36,071 nucleotides of DNA from Actinomycetota bacterium (GCA_005778835.1 SXMG01000128.1:1-36071); one strand, 5' to 3'; shown: positions 26,630-35,735, counted from the stretch's first letter. A program made the numbers and translations. Notes: generated by a model from the letters alone, not told the origin.

Positions 26630-27982
26630 TCAGTCGCGCGAGATGCGGATCATCTCGTCGCGCGGCACGACCTTGACGCGCTCGCGACCCTGCGGCTTGC
26701 CGAGGGCGACCTCGTGGGCGTCCAGGCGGTGCCAGCCGTCGAGGTTCGTGTAGAGCACGCCGCGCGAGTCGAGCAGGTCGACGACCGACTGCTCGTCGGG
26801 GTCGCTCGGGCTCCACCACGAGCCCTGGTCGACCACGAGATGCTGAATGGTCTCCATGGCGTCGCTCTTCGTGTGGCCGATGAGGCCGACCGGGCCGCGC
26901 TTGATCCAGCCCGTGGCGTAGACGCCGGGCAGTTGGCGGTTGTCGTCGCCGAGCACCTGGCCCTCGTGGTTCGGGATCACGCCGTGGCGCTCATCGAACG
27001 GGATGCCGTCGAGCGGCGACCCGAAGTAGCCGACTGCGCGGTACACGGCCTGCACCGCGACCTCGCGCAGCTCGCCCGTGCCGCGCACGCCACCGGCGCC
27101 GTCGGGCTCCGTGCGCTCGTAGCGGAAGCCGGAGACGCGACCCTCGTCGTCGGTCAGAACCTCGAGGGGCTTCGCGTAGAAGTGCAGGTGCAGCCGGCGC
27201 GACGCCGTGCCCGTCTCGCGCGCCCGCCACTGCGTGAAGATGCGATCGATGACCGTGATCTGCTTGTTCGAGGTGATCGCGTCGCGCGAGGCCTGGTCGT
27301 AGTCGAAGTCCTCGTCGTGCACGACGATGTCGACATCGCGCAGCTCGCCGAGCTCTCGCAGCTCGAGCGGCGTGAACTTCACCTGCATCGGGCCCCGGCG
27401 GCCGAAGACGTGCACGTCGGTGACCGGCGACGCCAGAAGGCCCTCGTAGACGTTGTCGGGCACCTCGGTCGGCAGCAGGTCTTCGGGGTGCTTCGCGAGC
27501 ATGCGGGCCACGTCGAGCGCGACATTGCCATTGCCGATCACCGCGACCGACTCGGCCTCGAGCGGCCACTCGCGCGGCACGTCGGGGTGGCCGTCGTACC
27601 AGCTGACGAAGTCAGCGGCACCGTAGCTGCCGAGCGCATCGATGCCGGGAATCTCGAGCGCAGCATCCCGAATCGCGCCCGTCGAGAAGATGACCGCGTG
27701 ATAGTGGCGCTTGAGGTCGTCGAGCGTGATGTCGGTGCCGTACTGCACGTTGCCGAAGATGCGGATGTCGCCCGAGTCGAGCACCTCGCGCAGAGCGTTG
27801 ATGATGCCTTTGATGCGCGGGTGGTCGGGCGCGACGCCGTAGCGCACGAGACCGTACGGGGCGGGCAGCTGCTCGAAGAGGTCGATCGAGACGTCGAACG
27901 AGCGCTCATGCTTGAGCAGGATGTCGGCGGCGTAAATGCCGGCTGGTCCGGCACCGACGATGGCGAGCCTGAGCTTGGTCAT
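26630..27982 (-). CDS. FprA-type ferredoxin/adrenodoxin-NADP+ reductase
   Basis: LRLAIVGAGPAGIYAADILLKHE; YGLVRYGVAPDHPRIKGII; VAVIGNGNVALDVARML; GVYATGWIKRGPVGLIGHTKSDAMETIQHL. Confidence 0.96.
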   Translation of the reverse strand: MTKLRLAIVGAGPAGIYAADILLKHERSFDVSIDLFEQLPAPYGLVRYGVAPDHPRIKGIINALREVLDSGDIRIFGNVQYGTDITLDDLKRHYHAVIFSTGAIRDAALEIPGIDALGSYGAADFVSWYDGHPDVPREWPLEAESVAVIGNGNVALDVARMLAKHPEDLLPTEVPDNVYEGLLASPVTDVHVFGRRGPMQVKFTPLELRELGELRDVDIVVHDEDFDYDQASRDAITSNKQITVIDRIFTQWRARETGTASRRLHLHFYAKPLEVLTDDEGRVSGFRYERTEPDGAGGVRGTGELREVAVQAVYRAVGYFGSPLDGIPFDERHGVIPNHEGQVLGDDNRQLPGVYATGWIKRGPVGLIGHTKSDAMETIQHLVVDQGSWWSPSDPDEQSVVDLLDSRGVLYTNLDGWHRLDAHEVALGKPQGRERVKVVPRDEMIRISRD

Positions 27983-28031
27983 GCGGGGTGGGGTGCTTTC
28001 TGTGCGGGGAGTCGGTCGCGGTCGACCACGA

Positions 28032-29096
28032 TCACGTGCTGCGGTCGACCACGGCCTCGGCGAACTTGGTCAGGGCGAGCTTGACCGGACCATCGGGCAG
28101 CGGCGCGAGCGCGGCGACGGCCTCGTCAGACCAGCGGCGGGCCTCGTCGAGAGTCTCGATCGTGACGTCGTGGGAGCGGAGCTCGGCGATCGCCGCGGCG
28201 AGTTCCGACTCGTCGCCGTCGATCTCGACGTGCAGCTCGATGCGGGCGAGCAGGGCAGCGGCGTCGGCGTCGGTGAGGGCGGCGCGGCGCAGGAACAGCA
28301 GCGGCAGGGTGGCGACCCCGCTGCGCAGATCGGTGCCCTGCGGCTTGCCGGTGTCAGACTCGGGCTCGGCGAGGTCGATGACGTCGTCGATGAGCTGGAA
28401 GGCCACACCGATCTTCTCGCCGAACGCGACGACCGGGGCCGCGTACTCTTCAGGCGCGTTCGAGAAGATCACGCCCATCTGCGCCGCGGCGGCGATGAGC
28501 GACCCGGTCTTGTCGGCGAGCACGCCCAGGTAGTGCTCGATCGGGTCGTCATCGATGCGCGGACCGATGGTCTCGTGCAGCTGCCCGAGGCAGAGCCGCT
28601 CGAAGGTGTCGGCCTGCAGCTTGATCGCGCCCTCGCCGAGACTCGCGACGAGCTTGCTGGCGCGTGCGAAGAGCAGGTCGCCCGTGAGGATCGCGACCGA
28701 GTTGCCCCAGACGCTCTGCGCCGAGGGAACCCCGCGGCGCATCTCCGCTTCGTCCATGCCGTCGTCGTGATACAGCGAGGCGAGGTGGGTGATCTCGACG
28801 GCCTGAGCAGCCGTGATGACCGAGGGGTTGTTGCCCTCGCCGAGCTGCGCGGTGAGCAGCGTGAGCACGGGGCGGATGCGCTTGCCCCCCGCTTCGAGCA
28901 GGTAGCGCGACGTGACATCAGCCATGTCGTCGGCGAACGACACCTCGCGCAGCAGGCCCTCTTCGACCTCGACGAGGCCCGTCTCGATCGCGTCGGCAAA
29001 GCGACGTTCTTCGCTCGAGGCGAAGAGCTTCTCACCGAGGCCGAGCGACGCGCTGAGCGTCTTGCTGCGGCGGGCGAGCGGTGGAAGGCGGGTCAA
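28032..29096 (-). CDS. Polyprenyl diphosphate synthase
   Basis: LLEAGGKRIRPVLTLL; LASLYHDDGMDEAEMRRGVPSA; FQLIDDVIDLAEPESDTGKPQGTDLRSGVATLPLL. Confidence 0.96.
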   Translation of the reverse strand: MTRLPPLARRSKTLSASLGLGEKLFASSEERRFADAIETGLVEVEEGLLREVSFADDMADVTSRYLLEAGGKRIRPVLTLLTAQLGEGNNPSVITAAQAVEITHLASLYHDDGMDEAEMRRGVPSAQSVWGNSVAILTGDLLFARASKLVASLGEGAIKLQADTFERLCLGQLHETIGPRIDDDPIEHYLGVLADKTGSLIAAAAQMGVIFSNAPEEYAAPVVAFGEKIGVAFQLIDDVIDLAEPESDTGKPQGTDLRSGVATLPLLFLRRAALTDADAAALLARIELHVEIDGDESELAAAIAELRSHDVTIETLDEARRWSDEAVAALAPLPDGPVKLALTKFAEAVVDRST

Positions 29097-29827
29097 CGTT
29101 TCGCCGATCTGTCAGAGAGTGAAGAGGCCGAATCGAGGGGCTTGCGGCCGCGGTGCAGGGCCACCACCCCGGCAGAGAAGTTGCGGTAGCCGACGCGCTC
29201 GAAGCCCGCGGAGCGCAGCCACTCGCTCAGCACGGGCTGCGCGGGCCAGGCCTCGATCGACTCGAAGAGGTAGCGGTAGGCGTCGGGGTTCGAGCTCGCC
29301 GCACCCGCGATGAGAGGCATGACGTGCTTGAGGTAGGCCTGATAGGCGGCGCGCAACGGAGCGAACGGGGGTCGCGAGAACTCGCAGATCACGACCCGGC
29401 CACCGGGCTTGAGCACGCGGTGCATTTCGGCGAGCGCCACCTCGGGGTGCTGCACGTTGCGCAGGCCGAAGCTGATCGTCACGGCGTCGAACTCGGCATC
29501 GCCGAACGGCAGCTTCTCGGCGTCGCCCTGCACGAACTGCAGGTCAGGGTGGCGTCGGCGGCCCTCGTCGACCATGCCAGCAGAGAAGTCGAGAGCGACA
29601 ACCTCGGCGCCGGTCTTCGCGAGGGCGACCGAACTCGTGCCCGTGCCCGCGGCGATGTCGAGAACGCGCTCGCCCGGCTTCGGGTCGACCGCCTTCACGG
29701 TCGCGATGCGCCACAACGCCGCATTGCCCACCGACAGCACGGCATTCGTGCGGTCGTAGCCGCGGGCGACGCCGTCGAACATCGCGGCGACGTCTCGCGG
29801 AGTCTTCGACAGATCGGCCCTCGTCAC
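29093..29827 (-). CDS. menG: Demethylmenaquinone methyltransferase
   Basis: FDGVARGYDRTNAVLSVGNAALWRIATVKAV; GERVLDIAAGTGTSSVALA; ITISFGLRNV; KPGGRVVICEFSRP (UbiE/MenG signatures); GTG start. Confidence 0.95.
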   Translation of the reverse strand: MTRADLSKTPRDVAAMFDGVARGYDRTNAVLSVGNAALWRIATVKAVDPKPGERVLDIAAGTGTSSVALAKTGAEVVALDFSAGMVDEGRRRHPDLQFVQGDAEKLPFGDAEFDAVTISFGLRNVQHPEVALAEMHRVLKPGGRVVICEFSRPPFAPLRAAYQAYLKHVMPLIAGAASSNPDAYRYLFESIEAWPAQPVLSEWLRSAGFERVGYRNFSAGVVALHRGRKPLDSASSLSDRSAKR

Positions 29828-29834
29828 AGGATCG

Positions 29835-29840
29835 AGTCTA
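29835..29840 (-). promoter_or_regulatory. -10 element TAGACT, 7 nt before GTG of menG
   Basis: Read on the reverse strand as TAGACTCGATCCTGTG. Confidence 0.6.
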
Positions 29841-29908
29841 GTGAGCGTCGGCCCGGGGTTCGCCGTGAGCGACCTGGGGGACTGTCGGGCGCGGAGTACC
29901 CTGAGCAG

Positions 29909-31171
29909 GTGCCTGAATCCGCCGCGCCCGCGGTCGCTGTACCCGTCATGGCGGTGCGGGCGGTCACCGCGGCGGTGGCCTCCCACGATGTGCTGCTCGA
30001 GCACGCCGACGCGCGCCACCCGCTGGTTGCGCTGCGGCGGGACGACGGCATCATCGGCATCGGTGAACTGCTGCGGCTCGAGTTCACGGGCGCTGACCGC
30101 TTGACCGATGCCGCCGCCGCGTGGCGGCGCATCGCCGCTGCCGCCGAGGTGGTCGACGAGGTGCACCTCGCCGGTTGCGGCCTCGTCGCATTCGGCACCT
30201 TCGCTTTCGCCGACACTTCGACGGCGGCGAGCGTGCTCGTCATTCCGCGCTTGGTCGTCGGCCGCCGTGACGGCGTGAGCTGGGTCACCCGCATCACGCG
30301 GCTCGACGAACCCGATGCGACCGAAGTGGTCGAACCGCAGCCGATCGGCGAGCGCCCCCGCGCGACCCTCGCCGCGGCCTCGTTGAGCCGCGAAGGCTTC
30401 ACGGCGGTAGTCGGCAGTGCCGTGCAGGCGATCCGCGAGGGGCGAGTCGAGAAGGTGGTGATCGCGCGCGATGCCACAGCGAGCATCCCGCCCGATGCCG
30501 ACCGGCGCGCCCTGCTGAGCGAACTCGCCGATCGCTACCCCGACTGCCTGACCTTCGCGGTCGACGGCCTCATCGGCGCGAGCCCCGAGACGCTCGTGAG
30601 CGTGCACGCGCACGAGGCGAGCGCCCGAGTGCTCGCCGGCAGCACGGCCCGCGGCGCCGGATCGGCCGACGATGCGGCCGCGGCCGCCACGCTCGCGACG
30701 AGTCAGAAAGACCTCGACGAGCACGCCTTCGCCGTGCGCAGCGTGCTCGACGCCCTGCAGCCGCACGTGCGGGCGATCACGGCGAGCGAGCTGCCCTTCA
30801 CGCTCAAGCTGCCCAACCTGTGGCACCTCGCGACCGATATCGAGATGCAGCTCGGCGACGGGGCGAGCGCGCTCGATCTGGTCGCGGCGCTGCATCCGAC
30901 CGCGGCGGTCGCCGGTTCGCCTCGGGATGCTGCGCTCGAGCTCATCGCCGAGCTCGAGCCCTTCGATCGCGGGCGCTACGCCGGGCCGGTCGGCTGGATC
31001 GACCAGGACGGCGACGGCGAGTGGGTCATCGCGCTGCGGTGCGCGCGCATTGACGACGACGGGCTGCTCACCGCCTATGCCGGGGCAGGCATCGTGATCG
31101 ACTCGGACCCCGACTCGGAGCTCGCCGAGACCCGCATGAAGTTCCGGCCAATAGCAGACGCACTGCGCTAG
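29909..31171 (+). CDS. menF: Isochorismate synthase
   Basis: VEKVVIARDATASIPPDADRRALLSELADRYPDCLTFAVDGLIGASPETLVSVH; STARGAGSADD; LWHLATDIEMQL; LHPTAAVAGSPRDAAL; chorismate-binding domain. Confidence 0.94.
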   Translation: MPESAAPAVAVPVMAVRAVTAAVASHDVLLEHADARHPLVALRRDDGIIGIGELLRLEFTGADRLTDAAAAWRRIAAAAEVVDEVHLAGCGLVAFGTFAFADTSTAASVLVIPRLVVGRRDGVSWVTRITRLDEPDATEVVEPQPIGERPRATLAAASLSREGFTAVVGSAVQAIREGRVEKVVIARDATASIPPDADRRALLSELADRYPDCLTFAVDGLIGASPETLVSVHAHEASARVLAGSTARGAGSADDAAAAATLATSQKDLDEHAFAVRSVLDALQPHVRAITASELPFTLKLPNLWHLATDIEMQLGDGASALDLVAALHPTAAVAGSPRDAALELIAELEPFDRGRYAGPVGWIDQDGDGEWVIALRCARIDDDGLLTAYAGAGIVIDSDPDSELAETRMKFRPIADALR

Positions 31172-31992
31172 GACGCGGCGAGGCGCTTCTTCTCGGCCTC
31201 GACGTCGAAGTCGGCCACGGGCCACTGCGGGTCGATGCGCTCGAGCGCGTCGAGCAGCAGCGTCTGCACCGCGAGACGCGCGTACCACTTGCGGTCGGCG
31301 GGCACGACGTACCAGGGGGCGTCGTCGTTGTCGGTGCGGGTGATCGCGAGCTCGTAGGCGCGCTGGTACTCGTTCCAGAGCATCCGTTCGTCGATGTCGC
31401 CCGGCCGGTACTTCCAGTGCTTGTCGGGTCGGTCGAGGCGCTCGGCCAGCCGCGCCTTCTGCTCGTCGGCGCTGAGGTGCAGCATGACCTTGATGACCGC
31501 GATGCCGCTGTCGACGACGCGGCGCTCGAACTGGAGGATGTCGTCGTAGCGCTGCTCGATCTCGTCGGCGGGAGCCAGCTGGCGCACGCGCCCGATGAGC
31601 ACGTCTTCGTAGTGCGAGCGGTCGAAGACGCCGATCTTGCCGGGCGCCGGCAGCTGCTTCTCGACCCGCCACAAGAAGTGGTGGGCGAGCTCTTCGGGCG
31701 TGGGCTTCTTGAACGCCGCGAGCTGCACGCCCTGCGGGTCGACCGCGCCGACAACGTGGCGCACGATGCCGCCCTTGCCCGCAGTATCCATGGCCTGGAT
31801 CACGAGCAGCACGCGCTCTGTGCCACCCGCCGTGCTGGCCGCGAACAGCCGCTCTTGCACCTCGCTGAGGCGCTCAGCACCCTCGGCGAGCGCCTTCTCT
31901 GCCTCGTCTTTGTCGCCCCCGAACCCCGGGGTCGACCTCGTGTCGATGTCGGCGAGGCTCAGGTCGGTCGTCGCTCTCAACAGTTCGCGCAT
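31168..31992 (-). CDS. Polyphosphate kinase 2 family protein
   Basis: VLLVIQAMDTAGKGGIVRHVVGAVDPQGVQLAAFKKPTPEELAHHFLWRVEKQLPAPGKIGVFDRSHYEDVLIGRV. Confidence 0.96.
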   Translation of the reverse strand: MRELLRATTDLSLADIDTRSTPGFGGDKDEAEKALAEGAERLSEVQERLFAASTAGGTERVLLVIQAMDTAGKGGIVRHVVGAVDPQGVQLAAFKKPTPEELAHHFLWRVEKQLPAPGKIGVFDRSHYEDVLIGRVRQLAPADEIEQRYDDILQFERRVVDSGIAVIKVMLHLSADEQKARLAERLDRPDKHWKYRPGDIDERMLWNEYQRAYELAITRTDNDDAPWYVVPADRKWYARLAVQTLLLDALERIDPQWPVADFDVEAEKKRLAAS

Positions 31993-32018
31993 GACTCGGA
32001 TGCTACCCGGGGGGCCCG

Positions 32019-33710
32019 CTACGGCTCGAGCGGCACCTCGACGAGCAGCAACGGCTCGGGCGCAGTCATGGCGTCGTCGAGCTCGGCACGCGTGGCCGCG
32101 CGGCGGTACGCCCACCCACCGGCGGCGGCGAGCGCCGCGAAGTCGGCGCGGTGCGGTGTGCGCATGACCGTCGCGAAGTCGTCGGGCTCGGCCGTCTGCG
32201 CGACCTCGAGCGCGTCGAAGATCGTGCCCCCGCCGTCGTTGCCGACGATGACATGAAGCCGGATGCCCTCCGGCAGCGGCACGAGCAGCGCCCCCGCGTC
32301 GTGCAGCGCAGCGAGGTCGCCGACGAGCGCGCGGGTCGTGCCGGTCGAGCCGTCGCGCGCCGCCGCGAGCGCGATGCCTGTCGCGGTCGAGATGGTGCCG
32401 TCGATGCCCGCGAGGCCCCGGTTGGCGTGCACCGAGATGGCCTTGCCGGGCACGATCGCATCGGCGACCCGGATGAGGCGAGAGGCCGCCAGCACCAGGC
32501 GATCGTGCGGCCAGGTGGATGCCCACAGAGCCCGCGCGAGCATCCGCCGGTCGATCGGGGCGCGAAGCACGGCCAGCTCGGCCTGCGCGAAGGCGGCGCG
32601 CACGCCGCGGTCGCCCGGCACGGCGAGCGACAGGTCGGGAGCGGGGTCGTCGGGTGCCTCGCTCTCGAGCACGGCGCGCGACATGCTCACCCAGCCGCCG
32701 ACCCAGCGCCGCACGACCGCAGGGTCGGGGGTTCCCAGCACGCGCACGTCGTCGACGATGCGGGCGCGGCGGCCGGGGTTGTAGTCCTCCACCCCGGGGG
32801 TGCGCACGACGATGACCTCGACATCGCCGCGCTCGAGCAGTTGCGGCACCTCGCGGCTGAGCGTGGGGTGGCCGAGCACGACCGCGCGTCCGACGGCGTC
32901 ACCGTGCGGGCCGCGCAGCACGTCGCGGTAGGCGACGACGGCGTGACGGCCGAAGCGCGCGCCGCTCGACACCTCGGCGATGAGCGGGGCGCCGAGCTCG
33001 ACGGCGAGCTGCTCGGCGCGGGAGCCTGCGCCGTGGCCGGCGATGACGACCGTCGCGTCGTCCGGTCGCAGGTCGACGACGGCAGCGGCGGCCGCCTCGC
33101 GCACAGGAGGGTCGCCAGGCGTCAGGCCGGTATCGATCGTCAGCAGCCCGCTGAGCGGCTCGCGGAAAGCGAGATTGACGTGCACCGGCCCTTCCGTGCT
33201 CGCGCGCACGGCGAGCACGGCGAGCTCGCGGGCATCGTCGAGCTCGCCGGGCGCGCCCGTCGGGGCAGGAACATCCCAGTCGGCACGCACGAGGTCGCCG
33301 AAGATGCCCGGCTGCTGCGTGGTCTGGTTGGCGCCGATGCCGCGCAGCTCGGCCGGCCGGTCAGCACTCAGCACGATGATGCCGACACCGCTGTGGTGCG
33401 CCTCGAGCACCGCGGGGTGCAGATTGGCTACGGCCGTGCCCGAGGTGCAGATGATCGCGACCGGGCGCCCGCTCTCGACCGCGAGCCCGAGCGCCGTGAA
33501 CCCGGCGACGCGCTCGTCGATGCGCACGTGCAGCGTGACGGCGCCCGACCGGGCGAGCGCGGCGGCCGTGAGCGCGAGCGCCTGCGAGCGAGAGCCGGGG
33601 CTCAGCACGATGTCGGCGACACCGCGGCGCACGAGCTCGTCGAGCAGCGCGCCCGCCGCCGCACTGGCCGGCGAAGCGGTCTCAGCGCTCGGGGTCGGCG
33701 GGGGTGTCAT
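32019..33710 (-). CDS. menD: 2-succinyl-5-enolpyruvyl-6-hydroxy-3-cyclohexene-1-carboxylate synthase
   Basis: LLDELVRRGVADIVLSPGSRSQALALTAAAL; DERVAGFTALGLAVESGRPVAIICTSGTAVANLHPAVLEA; ANRGLAGIDGTISTATGIALA. Confidence 0.96.
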   Translation of the reverse strand: MTPPPTPSAETASPASAAAGALLDELVRRGVADIVLSPGSRSQALALTAAALARSGAVTLHVRIDERVAGFTALGLAVESGRPVAIICTSGTAVANLHPAVLEAHHSGVGIIVLSADRPAELRGIGANQTTQQPGIFGDLVRADWDVPAPTGAPGELDDARELAVLAVRASTEGPVHVNLAFREPLSGLLTIDTGLTPGDPPVREAAAAAVVDLRPDDATVVIAGHGAGSRAEQLAVELGAPLIAEVSSGARFGRHAVVAYRDVLRGPHGDAVGRAVVLGHPTLSREVPQLLERGDVEVIVVRTPGVEDYNPGRRARIVDDVRVLGTPDPAVVRRWVGGWVSMSRAVLESEAPDDPAPDLSLAVPGDRGVRAAFAQAELAVLRAPIDRRMLARALWASTWPHDRLVLAASRLIRVADAIVPGKAISVHANRGLAGIDGTISTATGIALAAARDGSTGTTRALVGDLAALHDAGALLVPLPEGIRLHVIVGNDGGGTIFDALEVAQTAEPDDFATVMRTPHRADFAALAAAGGWAYRRAATRAELDDAMTAPEPLLLVEVPLEP

Positions 33711-34038
33711 CGTCGAGGTCGGCGAGCTCTTGCTCGAGCCGACGCAGTCGTTCGTCTTGCTCGGCGCGCTTCGCGATCTCGTCACGACTCAGCGTGCTGA
33801 GAAAGCCCGGGTCGTCATCGGGAGCGACCGGGCGGGCCATCGACGCGGCCGTGCGCCGCACCTTGCCGACGAAGAGCCAGAGCAGACCGCCGATGACGGG
33901 CAGCAGGATGACCACGAACGCCCACAGGGCTTTCGGGAAGGCGCGCACGCGCGAACGCTCGGTGAGCAGCACATCGACGAACGTGTAGATCGTGAACGCG
34001 ATGGCGATCACGAGAAGCACGATGAGCACCCTGGTCAT
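33682..34038 (-). CDS. PLDc_N-domain small membrane protein
   Basis: TERSRVRAFPKALWAFVVILLPVIGGLLWLFVGKVRR. Confidence 0.88.
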   Translation of the reverse strand: MTRVLIVLLVIAIAFTIYTFVDVLLTERSRVRAFPKALWAFVVILLPVIGGLLWLFVGKVRRTAASMARPVAPDDDPGFLSTLSRDEIAKRAEQDERLRRLEQELADLDDDTPADPER

Positions 34039-34098
34039 GCCCGAAGTCTACGCCGGGGGTCTGGGCGGGCACCGAGAAGGCCCTCGTAGACTGCACTC

Positions 34099-34395
34099 GT
34101 GAGCCCCTGGATTCGATACACGCTGGTGCGCCTCGGCATCTTCGCTGCGGCCTTCACCGTGCTCTACCTCGTGCTGCCGGCCCCGCTCGCTTCGGTGGAT
34201 GTGTTCGGCTTCGCCGCCATCGTGGTCGTCACCCTGGTCGCCGCCATCATCGCGCTCACCCTGTCGTACATCTTCCTGGGGCCGCTGCGCGACGCCGTTG
34301 CGCTCGATCTGGCCTCGCGTCGCGCGCGACCCTCGATCGATCCGGATGCTGATGCCGAAGACGCGGCCGTGCGGGGCGACTCGACCGAGGGCTGA
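34099..34395 (+). CDS. DUF4229-like two-TM membrane protein
   Basis: WIRYTLVRLGIFAAAFTVLYLV...ALTLSYIFLGPLRDAVALDLASRRARP. Confidence 0.85.
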   Translation: MSPWIRYTLVRLGIFAAAFTVLYLVLPAPLASVDVFGFAAIVVVTLVAAIIALTLSYIFLGPLRDAVALDLASRRARPSIDPDADAEDAAVRGDSTEG

Positions 34396-34505
34396 CGCTC
34401 TGTAAGGATCTGTAATCGTCTCGCCCTGTGCGCGGCGGTCGCCCGCACCTACAGTCGACTCATCGGTCGGGCATCGTCGGCCAGAAACAACGAGAGGTGC
34501 GGGGA

Positions 34506-34982
34506 ATGCGCAACACGACACTCATCGCCGCGGTAGCGGTCACCATGCTGCTGGCGGGGTGCGCGACGGGTGGGGGCCCGGATGCAGCGCAGACACCTCC
34601 TGTTGTCTCCACGCCGACGACGCCCGACCCGACCCCGACCGACGAGGCGCCTGTCGAGGCCGAGCCGGCCGTGCAGCCGGGCGACTACGTCGAGTACTAC
34701 GACGGCGCGATCGCCGAGACAGCGGGCACCAAGGTGCTCTTCTTCCACGCCTCGTGGTGCCCCAAGTGCCGTGCGCTCGAAGAAGACATTCTCGCCAACA
34801 CGATTCCCGACAACTTCACCGTCTTCAAGGTCGACTTCGACACCGCGACCGAGCTGCGCCAGCGCTATGGCGTGACCCTGCAGACCACGATCGTCTACGT
34901 CGATGACGACGGCGACGCGCTCGCCAAGGGCGTGCTCTACGACGACACCACTCTCGACGCGCTGCTCGCCGCGGCGCCGTAG
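34506..34982 (+). CDS. Thioredoxin-fold lipoprotein (WCPKC motif)
   Basis: Lipobox MLLAGC; TKVLFFHASWCPKCRALEEDILANTIPDNFTVFKVDFDTATELRQRYGVTLQTTIVYVD. Confidence 0.92.
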   Translation: MRNTTLIAAVAVTMLLAGCATGGGPDAAQTPPVVSTPTTPDPTPTDEAPVEAEPAVQPGDYVEYYDGAIAETAGTKVLFFHASWCPKCRALEEDILANTIPDNFTVFKVDFDTATELRQRYGVTLQTTIVYVDDDGDALAKGVLYDDTTLDALLAAAP

Positions 34983-34991
34983 GCCGACGCG

Positions 34992-35735
34992 ATGGAAGGC
35001 TTGATCTTCGTCAGCCTCGCCGCGGGTGTGCTCACGGTCGCCGCCCCGTGCGTGCTGCCTCTGCTGCCGGTCATCGTCGGCGGCTCGATCGTGGCCGACG
35101 GGGCCGATTCGCGTCGCGCACGCTGGCGCCCTTACGTCATCGCCGCCTCGCTCGCGGTGAGTGTCATCGCCTTCACCCTGCTGCTCAAGGCGACGACAGC
35201 GCTGCTCGGAGTGCCACCGCAGGTCTGGCAGATCGTCTCGGGCGTCATCGTCATCCTGCTCGGCATCAATCTGCTGTTCCCGGCGCTGTGGGAGTCGCTC
35301 TCGACGCGCCTCGGGCTGGGCAACCGCAGCAACAGGGTGCTCGACTCGTCGGTGCAGCGGCAGTCGGTCTGGGGCGACGTGCTCACGGGGGCCGCGCTCG
35401 GGCCGGTGTTCAGCAGCTGCAGCCCCACCTACGCCCTCATCGTCGCCACCGTGCTGCCCGTGTCGTTCGGCGAGGGGCTGCTCTACGTCACGCTCTACGC
35501 GATCGGCCTCGCCGTGCCGCTGCTGCTCATCGCACTCGCGGGGCGCACGGCCGCCCGGCGTCTCGGCTGGCTCGCCGACCCGCGCGGATGGTTCCGTCGA
35601 ACGATGGGCGTGCTGTTCATCATCGTCGGCATCGTCGTGATCATCGGCGCCGACAAGGCGCTGCAGACGCTCATTCTCGACCTGGGCTGGTACGACCCGA
35701 TCGCCGACCTCGAAGGCGTGCTGCGCGGTGGCTGA
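34992..35735 (+). CDS. CcdA/DsbD-like cytochrome c biogenesis membrane protein
   Basis: FVSLAAGVLTVAAPCVLPLLPVIVGGSI; ALGPVFSSCSPTYALIVATVLPVSFGEGLLYVTLYAIGLAVPLLLIALAG. Confidence 0.93.
   Translation: MEGLIFVSLAAGVLTVAAPCVLPLLPVIVGGSIVADGADSRRARWRPYVIAASLAVSVIAFTLLLKATTALLGVPPQVWQIVSGVIVILLGINLLFPALWESLSTRLGLGNRSNRVLDSSVQRQSVWGDVLTGAALGPVFSSCSPTYALIVATVLPVSFGEGLLYVTLYAIGLAVPLLLIALAGRTAARRLGWLADPRGWFRRTMGVLFIIVGIVVIIGADKALQTLILDLGWYDPIADLEGVLRGG

Noticed and set aside
29827-31672. Long N-terminal extension of the menG ORF in the track (859 aa)
   Set aside because: The extra part is antisense to menF and low complexity; MenG homology begins at GTG 29827 with a leaderless-type -10 just upstream.
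32151-33800. 549-aa + ORF opposite menD
   Set aside because: Antisense shadow ORF of menD with Arg/Gly/His/Asp-biased composition.
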